Part shown: positions 36,412 through 46,016 of the stretch, in pieces
Position numbering within the stretch: position 1 is the first letter of the stretch
Layout: each line of letters opens with the position of its first letter
DNA from: Acidimicrobiales bacterium
GTDB taxonomy: Bacteria; Actinomycetota; Acidimicrobiia; Acidimicrobiales; JAVJTC01
Length of the DNA stretch: 64,000 nt
Direction: 5' to 3'
Assembly (NCBI GenBank): GCA_040219085.1
Contig: JAVJTC010000020.1
Location: forward strand, 1-64,000
The notes under the pieces: generated by a model
Database searches by the model: none
What the model saw: the letters and a program-made list of their open reading frames with translations, nothing else
What the model was told of the DNA's origin: nothing
Translations under genes and position numbers: made by a program

Positions 36412-37688
36412 CCGATGAGGCTGACGTCATCGGCGCATTTCTGCACCTCGGGTTCATCCCGCGTCCGAACAGGATCGCGGCCTACCGGTCCTTCGCTGCC
36501 CGTGCGATCCGCGGCGCGGAAGAGCACGCGGTCTCGGATCGGGTAGCTCACGTCCAGAAGGTCCTCGAGGAATCGGTGATACCGGCGGGACCCGGCCCCC
36601 ACGTGGTCCCGCTCAGTTCCGGGCTCGACTCGCGGCTCGTGTTCGCTCTGCTGCGCCGGCACCTCAACGCCAATGAGGTGCACGTGGTCACGTATGGGTC
36701 CGCTCGGACCTGGGACTTCGAACTAGCGCCTCGCGTCGCTGAGGCGTTGGGCGCTGAGACAGAACGGTTCGACCTTGCTGACCTTTCCTTCGACATCGAG
36801 GACTTCCGGGCTGCCGCGCGAAGCGGTGCCAGTTGGACACACATGCTGGGTGCCGTGGTGGTCAGGAAGATCGCGGCACAACTTCCTGTCGACTGCACCG
36901 TCTGGACCGGGTATCTCGGGGACCCGCTTGCCGGGAGCCACCTTCCCCCAACTGTCTCCTGGGACTGGTCTGAGGGCATTGAGCGCCTTGCCGCCAAGAC
37001 GAACCTTTGGGGTTCCGATTCGCATCCAACGGCCGCTCATCTCGGCAGCCTCATCCCGGAGGGACCAAACGAGGGGTTGGAAGACCTCGAGCCGTACGAC
37101 CATCTCTATCTTCTCGTCAGACAGCCGTGCCAGATGCGGCCATGTGTGTTGCCAAACGACCCGAGATTCCTGGCGCCGTTCGAAGACCTTCGGGTGGTCG
37201 GCGCCTTTCTCACTCTCCCGCGCGCCGAGCGCTTCCAGCGGAAGCTGTACAGGGAGGTCATCGCCCGGGTGGCTCCAGATGTAGCCCGCCTGCCGGGCAG
37301 TGCGACGGGTGGACTCCCGCACGATGTCACGCGGCGACGGCGCCGAGCGACCGGCTTGTGGCGCCGGGCGATGGCGTCAGGCCGGCGACGGTTGCCGAGG
37401 TTCCGTTGGCCTGCGCCGGGTTGGACCAACTTCATCGACCTCGACGACGCCTTCCGCCACCGGGAGGATTTTCGTGTCCTTGCCTCGACCTGCGTCAGCC
37501 AGCTGGCAGGCCGCGAGATGCCTCCGTGGCTCAACGTGGCAAGACTTCACGCCGATCACCTTGCAGGACGTGCGAACAATGGGGACGCGTTGATGCGGAC
37601 ATGCGCGCTGGCCGTATCGCTGGAGATTTGTCCCGATCCCTTCGCCGCGGCAGCGGACAACGTCATCGGCTGGGGAATCGACATCTGA
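36408..37688 (+). CDS. Asparagine-synthase-like protein without glutaminase domain
   Basis: This 426-residue protein contains the PP-loop ATP pyrophosphatase domain of asparagine synthase: VVPLSSGLDSRLVFALL (SSGLDS 70-75) and WTGYLGDPLAGSH. The N-terminal glutaminase domain of AsnB is missing; only about 60 residues precede the PP-loop. Related proteins adenylate carboxyl groups, for example in lasso peptide cyclases or polysaccharide amidation. It overlaps the putative glycosyltransferase gene upstream. Its substrate is unknown. It is quite different from the full-length cyclase at 50367-52295. Confidence 0.8.
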   Translation: MTDEADVIGAFLHLGFIPRPNRIAAYRSFAARAIRGAEEHAVSDRVAHVQKVLEESVIPAGPGPHVVPLSSGLDSRLVFALLRRHLNANEVHVVTYGSARTWDFELAPRVAEALGAETERFDLADLSFDIEDFRAAARSGASWTHMLGAVVVRKIAAQLPVDCTVWTGYLGDPLAGSHLPPTVSWDWSEGIERLAAKTNLWGSDSHPTAAHLGSLIPEGPNEGLEDLEPYDHLYLLVRQPCQMRPCVLPNDPRFLAPFEDLRVVGAFLTLPRAERFQRKLYREVIARVAPDVARLPGSATGGLPHDVTRRRRRATGLWRRAMASGRRRLPRFRWPAPGWTNFIDLDDAFRHREDFRVLASTCVSQLAGREMPPWLNVARLHADHLAGRANNGDALMRTCALAVSLEICPDPFAAAADNVIGWGIDI

Positions 37689-37755
37689 GGCCCGTTGCCC
37701 GCGGTCGAGGAGTCTCCCGCACCGACAGATGCTCTCACCGACACGTCAGCCTGAG

Positions 37756-38601
37756 CTACGTCCCGATACTCGCCTCGAACACCATGGACGGTCGAGACGG
37801 AACCAGAGCCCGCAGCCTGAAGCCGGCATCGGTGAGCAATGTGGTCACGGCCGGTGCTGTGCTCTCCCGCGCAGGACCTCGTTCCGGACCGACGTCGACG
37901 GTGACGAAGCGTGTCCTTCGTAGCGTCTCCTCGGCGCCGGCCAGAATCTCAGGTTCCGCTCCCTCCGCTTCGAGCTTGAGTAACCCGATCACGCCATCCG
38001 GAGCCACCTCGAGGCAAAGGGCGTCGAGCGTGACAGTGCGCACCGTTGTGGTCGGCGGGCTACCCCCGGGGTCGATGAGGGTCGTGTCGCCCCGGTCGTT
38101 GCCGAGGTAGATCTGCATCTCGCCGGGCTCGTGCCACAGTCCAGCGTGGACAGCCGTGGCGCCGGATGGAGCGAGATTCCTCTCCAGAGCCGCGAACTCG
38201 ACCGGATCGGGTTCGACGGCGATGACTCGGCAGCCCGTCGTCCGCGCCGCCCACAACGAGAACTCGCCGACGTTCGCTCCGCAGTCGATCACCGGCTCGG
38301 ACGGATTCAGGGGAAGGTCGCTGGCCCCGAACTCGCGTGCGAGCGCCTCGAGCCGCTGAGCCACACCGTCTCGGTACTTCCACAGCCGTGCCTTCCGGGG
38401 AACGATGAGCGATGCCTCACCGTCGTCGACGACGAACGCGTCGAACGCCGCCACCCACCTGATCTCGCACGGCCACCGGATGAGGGACGAGTTGAGAAGA
38501 CGGTACCGCCGCGCGAGTGAGGCACCCTCCTGTGACCAGACGAGTTGGGCTGCGAGTGCCCGCCGGGGATGTCTCGCTGCGGTTGCCGCACGCCGCATCA
38601 T
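37756..38601 (-). CDS. FkbM-family SAM-dependent methyltransferase
   Basis: This is a 281-residue class I methyltransferase of the FkbM type. The SAM-binding motif is VIDCGANVGEFSLWAA, followed by VIAVEPDPVEFAALERNL and the family motif LLKLEAEGAEPEILAGA (typically KIDVEGAE). FkbM proteins O-methylate sugars or polyketides. In this region it probably methylates the exopolysaccharide. It converges with the upstream plus-strand gene over a 67-base gap. Confidence 0.9.
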   Translation of the reverse strand: MMRRAATAARHPRRALAAQLVWSQEGASLARRYRLLNSSLIRWPCEIRWVAAFDAFVVDDGEASLIVPRKARLWKYRDGVAQRLEALAREFGASDLPLNPSEPVIDCGANVGEFSLWAARTTGCRVIAVEPDPVEFAALERNLAPSGATAVHAGLWHEPGEMQIYLGNDRGDTTLIDPGGSPPTTTVRTVTLDALCLEVAPDGVIGLLKLEAEGAEPEILAGAEETLRRTRFVTVDVGPERGPARESTAPAVTTLLTDAGFRLRALVPSRPSMVFEASIGT

Positions 38602-38895
38602 CGAAGACTCCGCCTGTCGTGAGTTTCGGGCCTCATGGACGTAGTCTGTCGCGGCAGTTCATCGATACGACGGACTGCAAGTCCGCATGAGGGCAGATAC
38701 CCGGCTGGCCATGCAACCCGCTTCGTCTACGCTGACACTGGCAAGTACGTGTTCCGGAGTGACCGACGGGTCATGAGTCTCAGTGCCCCCATACGAGAGT
38801 CTCCGTCGCTGCGATCCGCAGCCGGATCACCGGACGGCCTCCCTGAGGCGCTCCTGGCCAGGGTCGCCAGTCATGATGAGGTGAGGACGTAGCCG
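38602..38895. other. Divergent intergenic region between two methyltransferase genes
   Basis: This stretch of 294 bases separates the starts of the FkbM and the second methyltransferase gene. An open frame of 85 codons on the plus strand (38635-38892) has no homology I can see and no ribosome site. A CGGA-CTGCAAG-TCCG hairpin at 38671-38685 resembles a tRNA-Cys anticodon arm but is not part of a tRNA. The ribosome-binding site of the downstream gene, GAGGTGAGGA, is at the right end. Confidence 0.5.
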
Positions 38896-39744
38896 ATGCC
38901 ATCGTTGACGGACATCGCGAACCGGTTCGGGACAGACAAGGGTTCGCTTGTTGGCGATGCCCACAGCTACTCGTGCCTATACGACGCGCTGTTCGCGCCA
39001 TTGCGCTGCCGACCGCTTCAGCTGTTGGAGCTGGGACTGCATATCGGAGGGCCCGAGATCGAAGGCCGTGGGAGCGTCGACCGGCCGGTGTCCGGCTCGC
39101 CGTCGTTGAGCACCTGGCTGGAGTACTTCGACGATCCGCAGGTCACCGGATTCGACATCTCGGACTTCTCGGAGTTCGAGGAGGAGCGCTTCCGCTTCGT
39201 CCGGGGCGACGCCGGGTCTGTCGACGACCTGCGGGGGTTGATATCCGAGACGCCCCGGTTCGACGTGATCATCGACGACGCATCACACGCCTCGTACCAC
39301 CAGCAGCTTGCGCTGGCCACGCTTTGGCCGTCGCTCAAGCCCGGCGGCCTCTACATCATCGAAGACCTCCACTGGGTCCCTGACCACATCGAAGCGGTGC
39401 TGCCCACCGTCGCTCGCACACGAGACCTCCTGCGCTCTGTCCTGGACGGAGGATCTCTTCGATCAGGGATCGAAGAGATCGACAAGGGGCTGGTCCGGGT
39501 CCGGTCCGAGTTGGCTACTGCGCTCGTCTATGACCGCGCCATGCTCGATGCGCTGGGGTCGGCGTACAACCAGCGGCATGGTCTTGTGGCCGACCGGCGT
39601 CCCTTTTCCGCCCGCGGGCTACTCCGCTCGTTGGTTGGCACTGGCTACCGACGATACTTCCTGCGGCGCCTCGCCTCGGTCTTCCGTCAAGGTGAGTGGG
39701 TCGACTGGCCGACGGTGAAGCTCGCTGTGATCGCCAAAGGTTGA
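38896..39744 (+). CDS. Class I SAM-dependent methyltransferase, TylF/macrocin-type fold
   Basis: This is a 282-residue protein. It starts with LTDIANRFGTDKGS, the opening motif of a class of sugar O-methyltransferases, followed by LQLLELGLHIGG (SAM loop), VTGFDISDFSEF and FDVIIDDASHASYHQQ with LKPGGLYIIEDL. The Asp pair in IIDDASH is the likely metal/base site. A ribosome site GAGGTGAGGA precedes ATG 38896. It likely methylates a glycan or nucleotide sugar. The next minus-strand gene converges with a 23-base gap. Confidence 0.85.
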   Translation: MPSLTDIANRFGTDKGSLVGDAHSYSCLYDALFAPLRCRPLQLLELGLHIGGPEIEGRGSVDRPVSGSPSLSTWLEYFDDPQVTGFDISDFSEFEEERFRFVRGDAGSVDDLRGLISETPRFDVIIDDASHASYHQQLALATLWPSLKPGGLYIIEDLHWVPDHIEAVLPTVARTRDLLRSVLDGGSLRSGIEEIDKGLVRVRSELATALVYDRAMLDALGSAYNQRHGLVADRRPFSARGLLRSLVGTGYRRYFLRRLASVFRQGEWVDWPTVKLAVIAKG

Positions 39745-39767
39745 CGGGGTCCCCCGGAGCCCCCCGA

Positions 39768-40964
39768 CTACCGTCCGAGTTCACTCCGGGCATGTTGCCA
39801 AGCGGCGCGAGTTCCATAGCGGGCGGCAGCGGCGAAGTGGCGCTGCTCGAGGAGCAGGTCGAAGATGCGCCGCCGCCATAGCTGGCCGGCGTCGCCATGG
39901 CGCGCAAGGAAGCGGGCCGCCTCCGTGGCGAGATCCGATGATCCGAGGTGTGAAGCGGCGTCGCACACGACGACGGCGGCCACTGTCATCGCGGAGTCGC
40001 CGGGATCGCCGCCTCGGAAGACGGGTTCGACGACGTCGAGAGCTGCAGCGGGTGCGCCGCCGGTGTTCAGGATCCATCCCTGTTGTGCCAGCAGATCCGG
40101 GTGGTCGGCTCCGCCCGAGATGAGGTGGTCGAGCAGGCACAGGTCGGCACGGTTGCGTCCCTTGAGGCCGTGAACCCCGTAGCGGGCGCACATTGCATCG
40201 ACGTCGGATTCCGTGAGTGCCGGCAACGGCCCGGTGGCGAGGTGCGCGTAAATCTGGAAGGACCCCGCCAGGGTCACCTTGTCGAAGAAGGGATGGAAGA
40301 CGAGTTGGCCTGCAGCGAGGTCGATCGGGGCGGAGCGCCTGACCGCTGACTCCCTGAGCGCGGCGACCCGCATCAGCTTCCCGTCGACGTGCACGGTGCC
40401 CAGTCGCAGTACGTCACCTCCGGCGGTCGGTTCCTCCCACGCCACGCCCATCTCAGCCAGCAGATAGTTGATGGCCTTCTGGTCGTCCTCGTGTTCGGCC
40501 ACCGCGGCCCGCCACCTGTCGAAGAACGCCTTGGTCGTTGGAGTGGACCGGGCGGCGAAGAAGCCACAACACAACACGAAGCCCCACCGATCGACGATGT
40601 CCTTGGGGAGGCCGTACTCGATCGAGAAGACGAGGTCGGCATCGATGTCAGCGAGGCGAGGCACCGGATCACGCAGCCAGAACGCGTCCAGGTCCGTGTG
40701 GATCAGATCGTCGTCGTCGAGGAACTCCCGCAGCGCGTCGAACCGTGCGAGCCAGAACCCTCGTCGCCGCCGGTGGAATCCGTGTCCCGCAATATCTGTG
40801 GTGAGTCGGTGTGCACGCAGTCCCGCTCTGGCGGAGGCCCTCTGGAAGGAGACGTCGTCCGCGCAGACGATGTCGGTCAGGCGGGGGAGTGCGTCTGCGG
40901 ATATCCGGTGCCAGGCGTCGAGCAGGGGCAGGTAGCTCTCCGTGGTGAAAGACACAGTCCGCAT
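39768..40964 (-). CDS. Nucleotide-diphospho-sugar transferase-like protein
   Basis: This is a 398-residue protein. The GT-A core has RGFWLARFDALREFLDDDDL and the DxD motif LIHTDLDAFWL, then DLVFSIEYG and a later LVFHPFFDKVTLAG, as in the PF03407-type transferases. The C-terminal 130 residues are helical repeats of unknown function (ATEAARFLARHGDAGQLWRR). The start at ATG 40964 is preceded by AAGGCGG at about 8 bases, so I reject an upstream start at 41192. It is divergent from the DUF4012 gene. Confidence 0.75.
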   Translation of the reverse strand: MRTVSFTTESYLPLLDAWHRISADALPRLTDIVCADDVSFQRASARAGLRAHRLTTDIAGHGFHRRRRGFWLARFDALREFLDDDDLIHTDLDAFWLRDPVPRLADIDADLVFSIEYGLPKDIVDRWGFVLCCGFFAARSTPTTKAFFDRWRAAVAEHEDDQKAINYLLAEMGVAWEEPTAGGDVLRLGTVHVDGKLMRVAALRESAVRRSAPIDLAAGQLVFHPFFDKVTLAGSFQIYAHLATGPLPALTESDVDAMCARYGVHGLKGRNRADLCLLDHLISGGADHPDLLAQQGWILNTGGAPAAALDVVEPVFRGGDPGDSAMTVAAVVVCDAASHLGSSDLATEAARFLARHGDAGQLWRRRIFDLLLEQRHFAAAARYGTRAAWQHARSELGR

Positions 40965-41079
40965 GTCGATGCCGCCTTCGTCGCCGCGCCGCCCCGAGAC
41001 TACGGCGTGGCCGATCGCCCTGGAACGATGTGTCGGGCCGTCACCTGATGGCGGTGTGCCGAGCGCTACCGTCGCCGGG

Positions 41080-43380
41080 GTGACCGACGGGTCGACAACC
41101 ACCACGGCGGGGCTGCGTCGGGCTGATCTCATCGCGCTCGGGCTCGCCGCCGCCGTCGGTCTGCTCGCCACCTTCTCTCCCGGCGCCGCCACGGGCGTTG
41201 AACCCCTCGACGGTCTCTACCGCTTCGTGATCGCCGCGGCGGTCACCGCTGCCGCCGCGTGGGCGTCACCGGTGGCTCTCGTCGCTGCGAGCGCCGTTGT
41301 CTACGGCGCGGTCGCCATCGACAGTGGCTCGGCGGGGATCGTAGTCGTCGCCCTCATTGCGATCGGGCTCTCGGTGTTGCCGAGCGCGGCCGCCCGCGCC
41401 GCTGCGGGGGCGACGGTTGCGATGATGGCTCTGAACCTGCCGTCGTTCGGTTTCCACGGCGCCCCCTCGCTGGTGGCGGGCGTCGCATTCGCGTTGATCC
41501 TCGCGTCGGGGCTGATCGCCACGGGACCTGTGCAACGCCATCGGCGGGCGGCGTTCGTCACCGCAGCTGCTGTCACAGCCTTAGTCGCCCTTCTGTCCGG
41601 TGTCGCGGTGGTCTCGGCCCTGTCGGCCCGGGGTGCATTCGAAGAGGCCATCGACACGTCGCGCGCCGGTCTAGAGGCGATACGCAGTGGCGACGTCGAC
41701 GGCGGTGTCACCCTTCTCGAGCAGGCGGCCGAGGACTTCCGTCGAGGGGGCGACCGCGCCGACAACCTGTTCGCCCGGGCAGCGCGGATCGTGCCGATCG
41801 TCTCGCAACACCAGAAGATGCTGGCCGACGCCAGCAGCGCAGGCGCCCAACTCGCCTCGATCGCGGCTGAGGAGGGGGCCGCCGCCGATGTCGACCGCCT
41901 TACCGTGGTCGGCGGGGCCTTCGACCTCGCAGTGCTCGAGGATCTGAGCGGCGCGGTGGACCGCTCGCTGGTCTCGGTCATCGAGGCCCAGCGCGTCGTC
42001 TCGGCTGCCGACTCCGGGTGGCTGGTCCCGCCGCTGGCCGAGCGCGTGGACGACCTCTTCGCAGAACTGACCGATGCGCGGGGAGACCTCGAGTTGAGCC
42101 GCGACGTCATCGACGTCGCCCCGTGGCTGCTGGGAGAGGACCAGCCCCGCCGCTACTTCGTCATCCTCGCCAGCCCGGCCGAGACCCGGGAACTGGGCGG
42201 ATTCATGGGCGCCTACGCCACGCTCATCGTCGACGACGGCGCGTTCCGCCTCGAGACCAGCGGTGCGACGCGCGATCTCAACCGGTTGATCAGGGCGGAC
42301 GGTGCAACGGTTGCCCTCGACGACCCGGAGAGCTACCCCATCCGCTACCGCCAGGGCGAGCCCGGCCGGTTCTGGCAGAACGTGCCCGGTACGCCGGATC
42401 TGCCCACCGTGGCGCGTGCCGTGGCAAACCTCTACCCCCAGGTCCCCGGCGGGGGACCGGTCGACGGCGTCATCTACATGGACCCCTTCGCCCTCGGGGC
42501 CCTCGTCGAGTTGAGCGGGCCGGTACCCGTCGAACGTCGGGAACAACCGCTCCAGCCCCGCGAGGTGGCCGACTACCTCCTGCGGGACCAGTACCTCGAG
42601 TTTCCCGACGTCGACGAACGCACCGACATCCTCGATGCGATCCTCGATGCGACCGTCGGGCAGTTGCTCGGAGGCTCTCTGCCTGAGCCCCGCCGGATGT
42701 TCGACGTCCTCCAACCTGTGGTTCGACAGAACCGGCTGCGGGTACACGTCCCCGACGGTGCCACCCAGGACCTCTTCGACCGCATCGGGCTGGGTGGAGC
42801 CATCACTGTCCCCGACGGCGACTACCTGGCGTTGCGCCAGTCCAATGGCGGTGGCAACAAGCTCGACGCCTACCTGACCCGCGACGTCACCGTCGACGTG
42901 GTCACGGATCCGCGAACCGGCTCGGTTCGCACCGTCCTCACAGCCGAACTGACCAGCACGGTGCCCGGTGACCTGCCCGACTACGTGGACTCGAACCTCC
43001 GGGGCCTCCCGGAGGGCACGAATCGCACGCTCATCTCGCTGTACAGCGCGCTCACGGTCGACACGATCCTGGTCGACGGCGTGCCCACGCCGTTCGAGCC
43101 GCTCGTCGAGTACGGCCTGCGCCGGTCCAGCCTCCTCGTTGACATCCCGGCAGGGGAGATCGTGACCGTCGAGGCCAGGCTGTCGGGGTTCGTCGATCCC
43201 GGCGCCGAATACCGACTCACGATCGACCACCAGCCCCTCGCCGTCGACGACACGATGACCGTTCTCGTTCGCGGAGCTCAGGGTCTCGACCTCGACGGGC
43301 CCGACGCGCCCCTCGATATCGATCGCGCCGTGTTCGTGCTGGATAGCGCAGCGTTGATCACCGCTCGCCTCGACGGGTGA
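41080..43380 (+). CDS. DUF4012-domain membrane protein
   Basis: This 766-residue protein has five or six membrane segments in residues 1-190 (for example LIALGLAAAVGLLATFSPGA, then WASPVALVAASAVVYGAVAI), then a large extracytoplasmic region. DUF4012 motifs are visible in YFVILASPAETRELGGFMGAY, YPQVPGGGPVDGVIYMDP and RLRVHVPDG. DUF4012 proteins are common near actinobacterial glycan genes, with unknown function; a role in glycan assembly or attachment is inferred. GTG 41080 is the chosen start. The BY-kinase gene follows after a 120-base gap. Confidence 0.85.
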   Translation: MTDGSTTTTAGLRRADLIALGLAAAVGLLATFSPGAATGVEPLDGLYRFVIAAAVTAAAAWASPVALVAASAVVYGAVAIDSGSAGIVVVALIAIGLSVLPSAAARAAAGATVAMMALNLPSFGFHGAPSLVAGVAFALILASGLIATGPVQRHRRAAFVTAAAVTALVALLSGVAVVSALSARGAFEEAIDTSRAGLEAIRSGDVDGGVTLLEQAAEDFRRGGDRADNLFARAARIVPIVSQHQKMLADASSAGAQLASIAAEEGAAADVDRLTVVGGAFDLAVLEDLSGAVDRSLVSVIEAQRVVSAADSGWLVPPLAERVDDLFAELTDARGDLELSRDVIDVAPWLLGEDQPRRYFVILASPAETRELGGFMGAYATLIVDDGAFRLETSGATRDLNRLIRADGATVALDDPESYPIRYRQGEPGRFWQNVPGTPDLPTVARAVANLYPQVPGGGPVDGVIYMDPFALGALVELSGPVPVERREQPLQPREVADYLLRDQYLEFPDVDERTDILDAILDATVGQLLGGSLPEPRRMFDVLQPVVRQNRLRVHVPDGATQDLFDRIGLGGAITVPDGDYLALRQSNGGGNKLDAYLTRDVTVDVVTDPRTGSVRTVLTAELTSTVPGDLPDYVDSNLRGLPEGTNRTLISLYSALTVDTILVDGVPTPFEPLVEYGLRRSSLLVDIPAGEIVTVEARLSGFVDPGAEYRLTIDHQPLAVDDTMTVLVRGAQGLDLDGPDAPLDIDRAVFVLDSAALITARLDG

Positions 43381-43500
43381 ACCTCGGAGCCTGATGGGCT
43401 GGTGGGTTCCGACCACGGGGACCCGACGACGGGTAGTCTCGGCTGCGAGAGGCTCGAGGGCCGCCTCGTTTTCACGCTCATTGCGGCCAGGGAAACCCCG

Positions 43501-45147
43501 GTGGACGACTACGAACTGAGTATTCAGGACTACATGAGGGTCCTGCGACGCGGGTGGCACCTGCTCGTCGCGGCCATCGTCGTCTGCGCGGGACTCGGCT
43601 ACGGGCTGACAACCCTCCAGGCCGACCGCTACCGCTCCACGGCTGACGTACTGGTCGGTGTCCAGCAGGCCGCGAACGTCGTCGACGCCGGCGATGGACA
43701 GATCGGCCAGGCCGACCGACTCGAGACCGAAGTCGCGTTCATCGAGTCCAGCGTGATGCGTAGCGCCGTGCGCGAGACCGAGGGCTCGGCTCCCGGCGTC
43801 GACGCCCAGGTCGACGGTGAGGCCTCGGTCATCGAGATCCGCGTGTCCGACGGAGATCCCGAGGTGGCGGCCCGCTTCGCCAACGCCTACGCCGAGACCT
43901 ACATCGAAGAGCGCCGCCAGCGGGCTGTGGACGACTACCTGGCGACAGCTGCCGTGGTTCAGGCGCGCATCGACGACATCGACGTCCTTCTCGAGTCGCT
44001 CGACGCCGACGACCCCGAGGCGGCCGCACTGAACTCGCAGCGCCTCGTCTACCTCAACGCGATCGAGTCGCTCGCACTGGGAGCCGATCTCTCGGGAGGG
44101 ATCACCGCTCAGGTGATCAGCCCCGCCGGGGTCCCGGCCGGCCCCTACAGCCCCAAGCCCGTGCGCAACGGCATCCTCGGTGGCATCATCGGCGTGGCCA
44201 TCGGTCTGGCACTCGTCCTGTTGCGCGAGACGCTCGACGACCGAATCCGTTCGAAGGAGGACCTCGAGAAGGCGTCGGGGCTACCGACCCTCGCCGTGAT
44301 CCCCCACGTCGCAGACTGGAAACGAGATGACGATGAGAGGCTCGTCTCGCTCGACGAACCATCCTCGGACACGGCGGAGGCATATCGGACCCTGCGGACG
44401 GCAATGCAGTTCTTCTCCCTCGACCGCTCGATTCGCACGATCCAGGTGACGTCGGCCAATCCGGGCGAAGGGAAGTCCACCACGGTGGTCAACCTGGCCG
44501 TCGCGATGGCCCGCGCAGGACGGCGCGTCATCATCCTCGACGGAGACCTTCGTAACCCGCGGATCCACCGGTTCCTCGGGCTCAGGCGCCGCCCGGGCTT
44601 CACCGATGTGCTCCTGGGTGAGGCGACACCGCGTTCGACGGCAGTGCCGTCGCCGAAGGCCGCCAACCTCTCGCTTCTCGCGATCGGGGCTGGGCGGCCG
44701 ACCACCAATCCCTCCGAGGCGCTCGGTGGTCGCACCACGCGCGAGTTGCTCATGATGCTCGGCGAAGCCGCCGACGTCGTCCTCGTCGACTCGCCCCCCG
44801 TTCTGCCGGTTTCGGACGCGCTCGTGCTCGCCGGCCAGGTCGACGCCGTCCTCGTCGTGGCCAAGGCCAACCGTGCCCGCAAGAAGGAACTCGTCCGGGC
44901 GGTCGAACTGCTCGCCCAGGTCAATGCGCCCGTGATCGGCACGGTGCTCAACGACGCCCCCCGGGGCGGAACCTACGGCTACGGGGCCTACGGCTACGGC
45001 TACCCGGTCCGAGAACAGGGCTCGATGAAGAAGCGACGCAACGGTGACGACAACCTCTGGGACGATCAGTCCGATGATGACGGCGACACGCTGGAGCACG
45101 ACCTCGAAGCGCTCTTTTCGCGCCGTGCAGGCGTAGAGGACACCTGA
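43501..45147 (+). CDS. Wzz-type chain-length regulator fused to BY tyrosine autokinase
   Basis: This 548-residue protein joins a Wzz/polysaccharide co-polymerase domain (membrane segments near residues 18-40 and 220-240) to a cytoplasmic CpsD-type kinase. Kinase motifs are SANPGEGKSTT (Walker A), VIILDGDLRNPRIH (Walker A') and VVLVDSPPVLPVSDALVLAG (Walker B region). A Tyr/Gly cluster, GGTYGYGAYGYGYPV, lies about 45 residues before the C-terminus and is the likely autophosphorylation site. It controls glycan length and export with the polymerase-like protein. GTG 43501 was preferred because a purine-rich AGGGAAA lies upstream and the Wzz domain starts there. Confidence 0.92.
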   Translation: MDDYELSIQDYMRVLRRGWHLLVAAIVVCAGLGYGLTTLQADRYRSTADVLVGVQQAANVVDAGDGQIGQADRLETEVAFIESSVMRSAVRETEGSAPGVDAQVDGEASVIEIRVSDGDPEVAARFANAYAETYIEERRQRAVDDYLATAAVVQARIDDIDVLLESLDADDPEAAALNSQRLVYLNAIESLALGADLSGGITAQVISPAGVPAGPYSPKPVRNGILGGIIGVAIGLALVLLRETLDDRIRSKEDLEKASGLPTLAVIPHVADWKRDDDERLVSLDEPSSDTAEAYRTLRTAMQFFSLDRSIRTIQVTSANPGEGKSTTVVNLAVAMARAGRRVIILDGDLRNPRIHRFLGLRRRPGFTDVLLGEATPRSTAVPSPKAANLSLLAIGAGRPTTNPSEALGGRTTRELLMMLGEAADVVLVDSPPVLPVSDALVLAGQVDAVLVVAKANRARKKELVRAVELLAQVNAPVIGTVLNDAPRGGTYGYGAYGYGYPVREQGSMKKRRNGDDNLWDDQSDDDGDTLEHDLEALFSRRAGVEDT

Positions 45148-45158
45148 GTCGGGCTCGC

Positions 45159-46010
45159 GTGATCGAGCCTCGGCGTGTTCTGAAAGAAGTGCTCGGTCGC
45201 TCGCCCGTGGCGACGCACGCGGCCCCTGACTTCGTGATCATCGGCGCGATGAAGGCGGCGACGACCTCTCTGTACCGGTGGATGACGAGCCACCCTCAGG
45301 TGATGGCCGGCCGCCGCAAGGAGCAGCACTTCTTCGACAGCCGTCAGGGACCGGGCGGCGAGTCCTTCGCGTCGTACCGCCTCGGCTTTCCGGCGCTGCC
45401 GGCGATGTGGGCGCGACGGCTACGTACGGGCGGGCCGGTCGTGACAGGGGAGGCGACGCCCATCTACCTGTTCCACGAGCACGTTCCTGCTCGGATGGCC
45501 GCGGTCCTCCCGAACGTCCGACTCATCGTCGTGTTGCGTGAGCCGGTGGACCGGGCATTCTCGCACCACGCCATGGTGGTGAGCAGGGGACAGGAGGACC
45601 TTCCGGCAGCAGAGGCGTTCGCGGCTGAGGACGGACGGCTCCGAGCGTCCCGGGAACTCCTGGCCCGCGGTCTCGAACCAGAACGTGCGTACTGGGAACA
45701 CAGCTACCTGGCGCGCGGCGAGTACGCGGATCAACTGGAACGCTGGTGGCAGTTCTATCCGCGGTCGCAGATGCTGATCACGACCTACGAGGCCCTCGCC
45801 GAAGATCCGTGGCCGGTGTACGCAGACTGTCTGCGATTCATCGGAGTGGATCCGGACGCGGCGCCCCGCCCCGAGTTCGACGCTCACAACGTGGGCCGAC
45901 GCGATCCGGCGGACCCGGACCTGATCGAGACGCTGCGGGAGAGGTTCGCCGAGTCGAAGCGCCGTCTCGCCGAGCTGACAGGCATCGACTACGGCGCTGC
46001 CGGTGGTTGA
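45159..46010 (+). CDS. Sulfotransferase-family protein
   Basis: This is a 283-residue protein with FVIIGAMKAATTSLYRWM (PAPS loop) and RLIVVLREPVDRAFSHHAM (3'-phosphate site), typical of the Sulfotransfer_1/heparan-sulfate type. GTG 45159 follows the BY-kinase stop by 11 bases, so it probably belongs to the glycan operon rather than to the RiPP cluster on its right. It converges with the nucleotidyltransferase gene with a 6-base gap. Confidence 0.85.
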   Translation: MIEPRRVLKEVLGRSPVATHAAPDFVIIGAMKAATTSLYRWMTSHPQVMAGRRKEQHFFDSRQGPGGESFASYRLGFPALPAMWARRLRTGGPVVTGEATPIYLFHEHVPARMAAVLPNVRLIVVLREPVDRAFSHHAMVVSRGQEDLPAAEAFAAEDGRLRASRELLARGLEPERAYWEHSYLARGEYADQLERWWQFYPRSQMLITTYEALAEDPWPVYADCLRFIGVDPDAAPRPEFDAHNVGRRDPADPDLIETLRERFAESKRRLAELTGIDYGAAGG

Positions 46011-46016
46011 ACGCCC

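Noticed and set aside
38644-38717. Possible tRNA-Cys at the CTGCAAG anticodon-loop-like hairpin
   Set aside because: There is no GTTCGA T-loop, no D-arm pairing and no complementary acceptor stem at tRNA spacing.
38635-38892. 85-codon plus-strand frame between the two methyltransferase genes
   Set aside because: No ribosome site and no recognisable features; the stretch is most likely promoter region.
41671-43560. 629-codon minus-strand frame antisense to the DUF4012 gene
   Set aside because: The plus-strand frame has clear membrane segments and DUF4012 motifs; the antisense frame does not.
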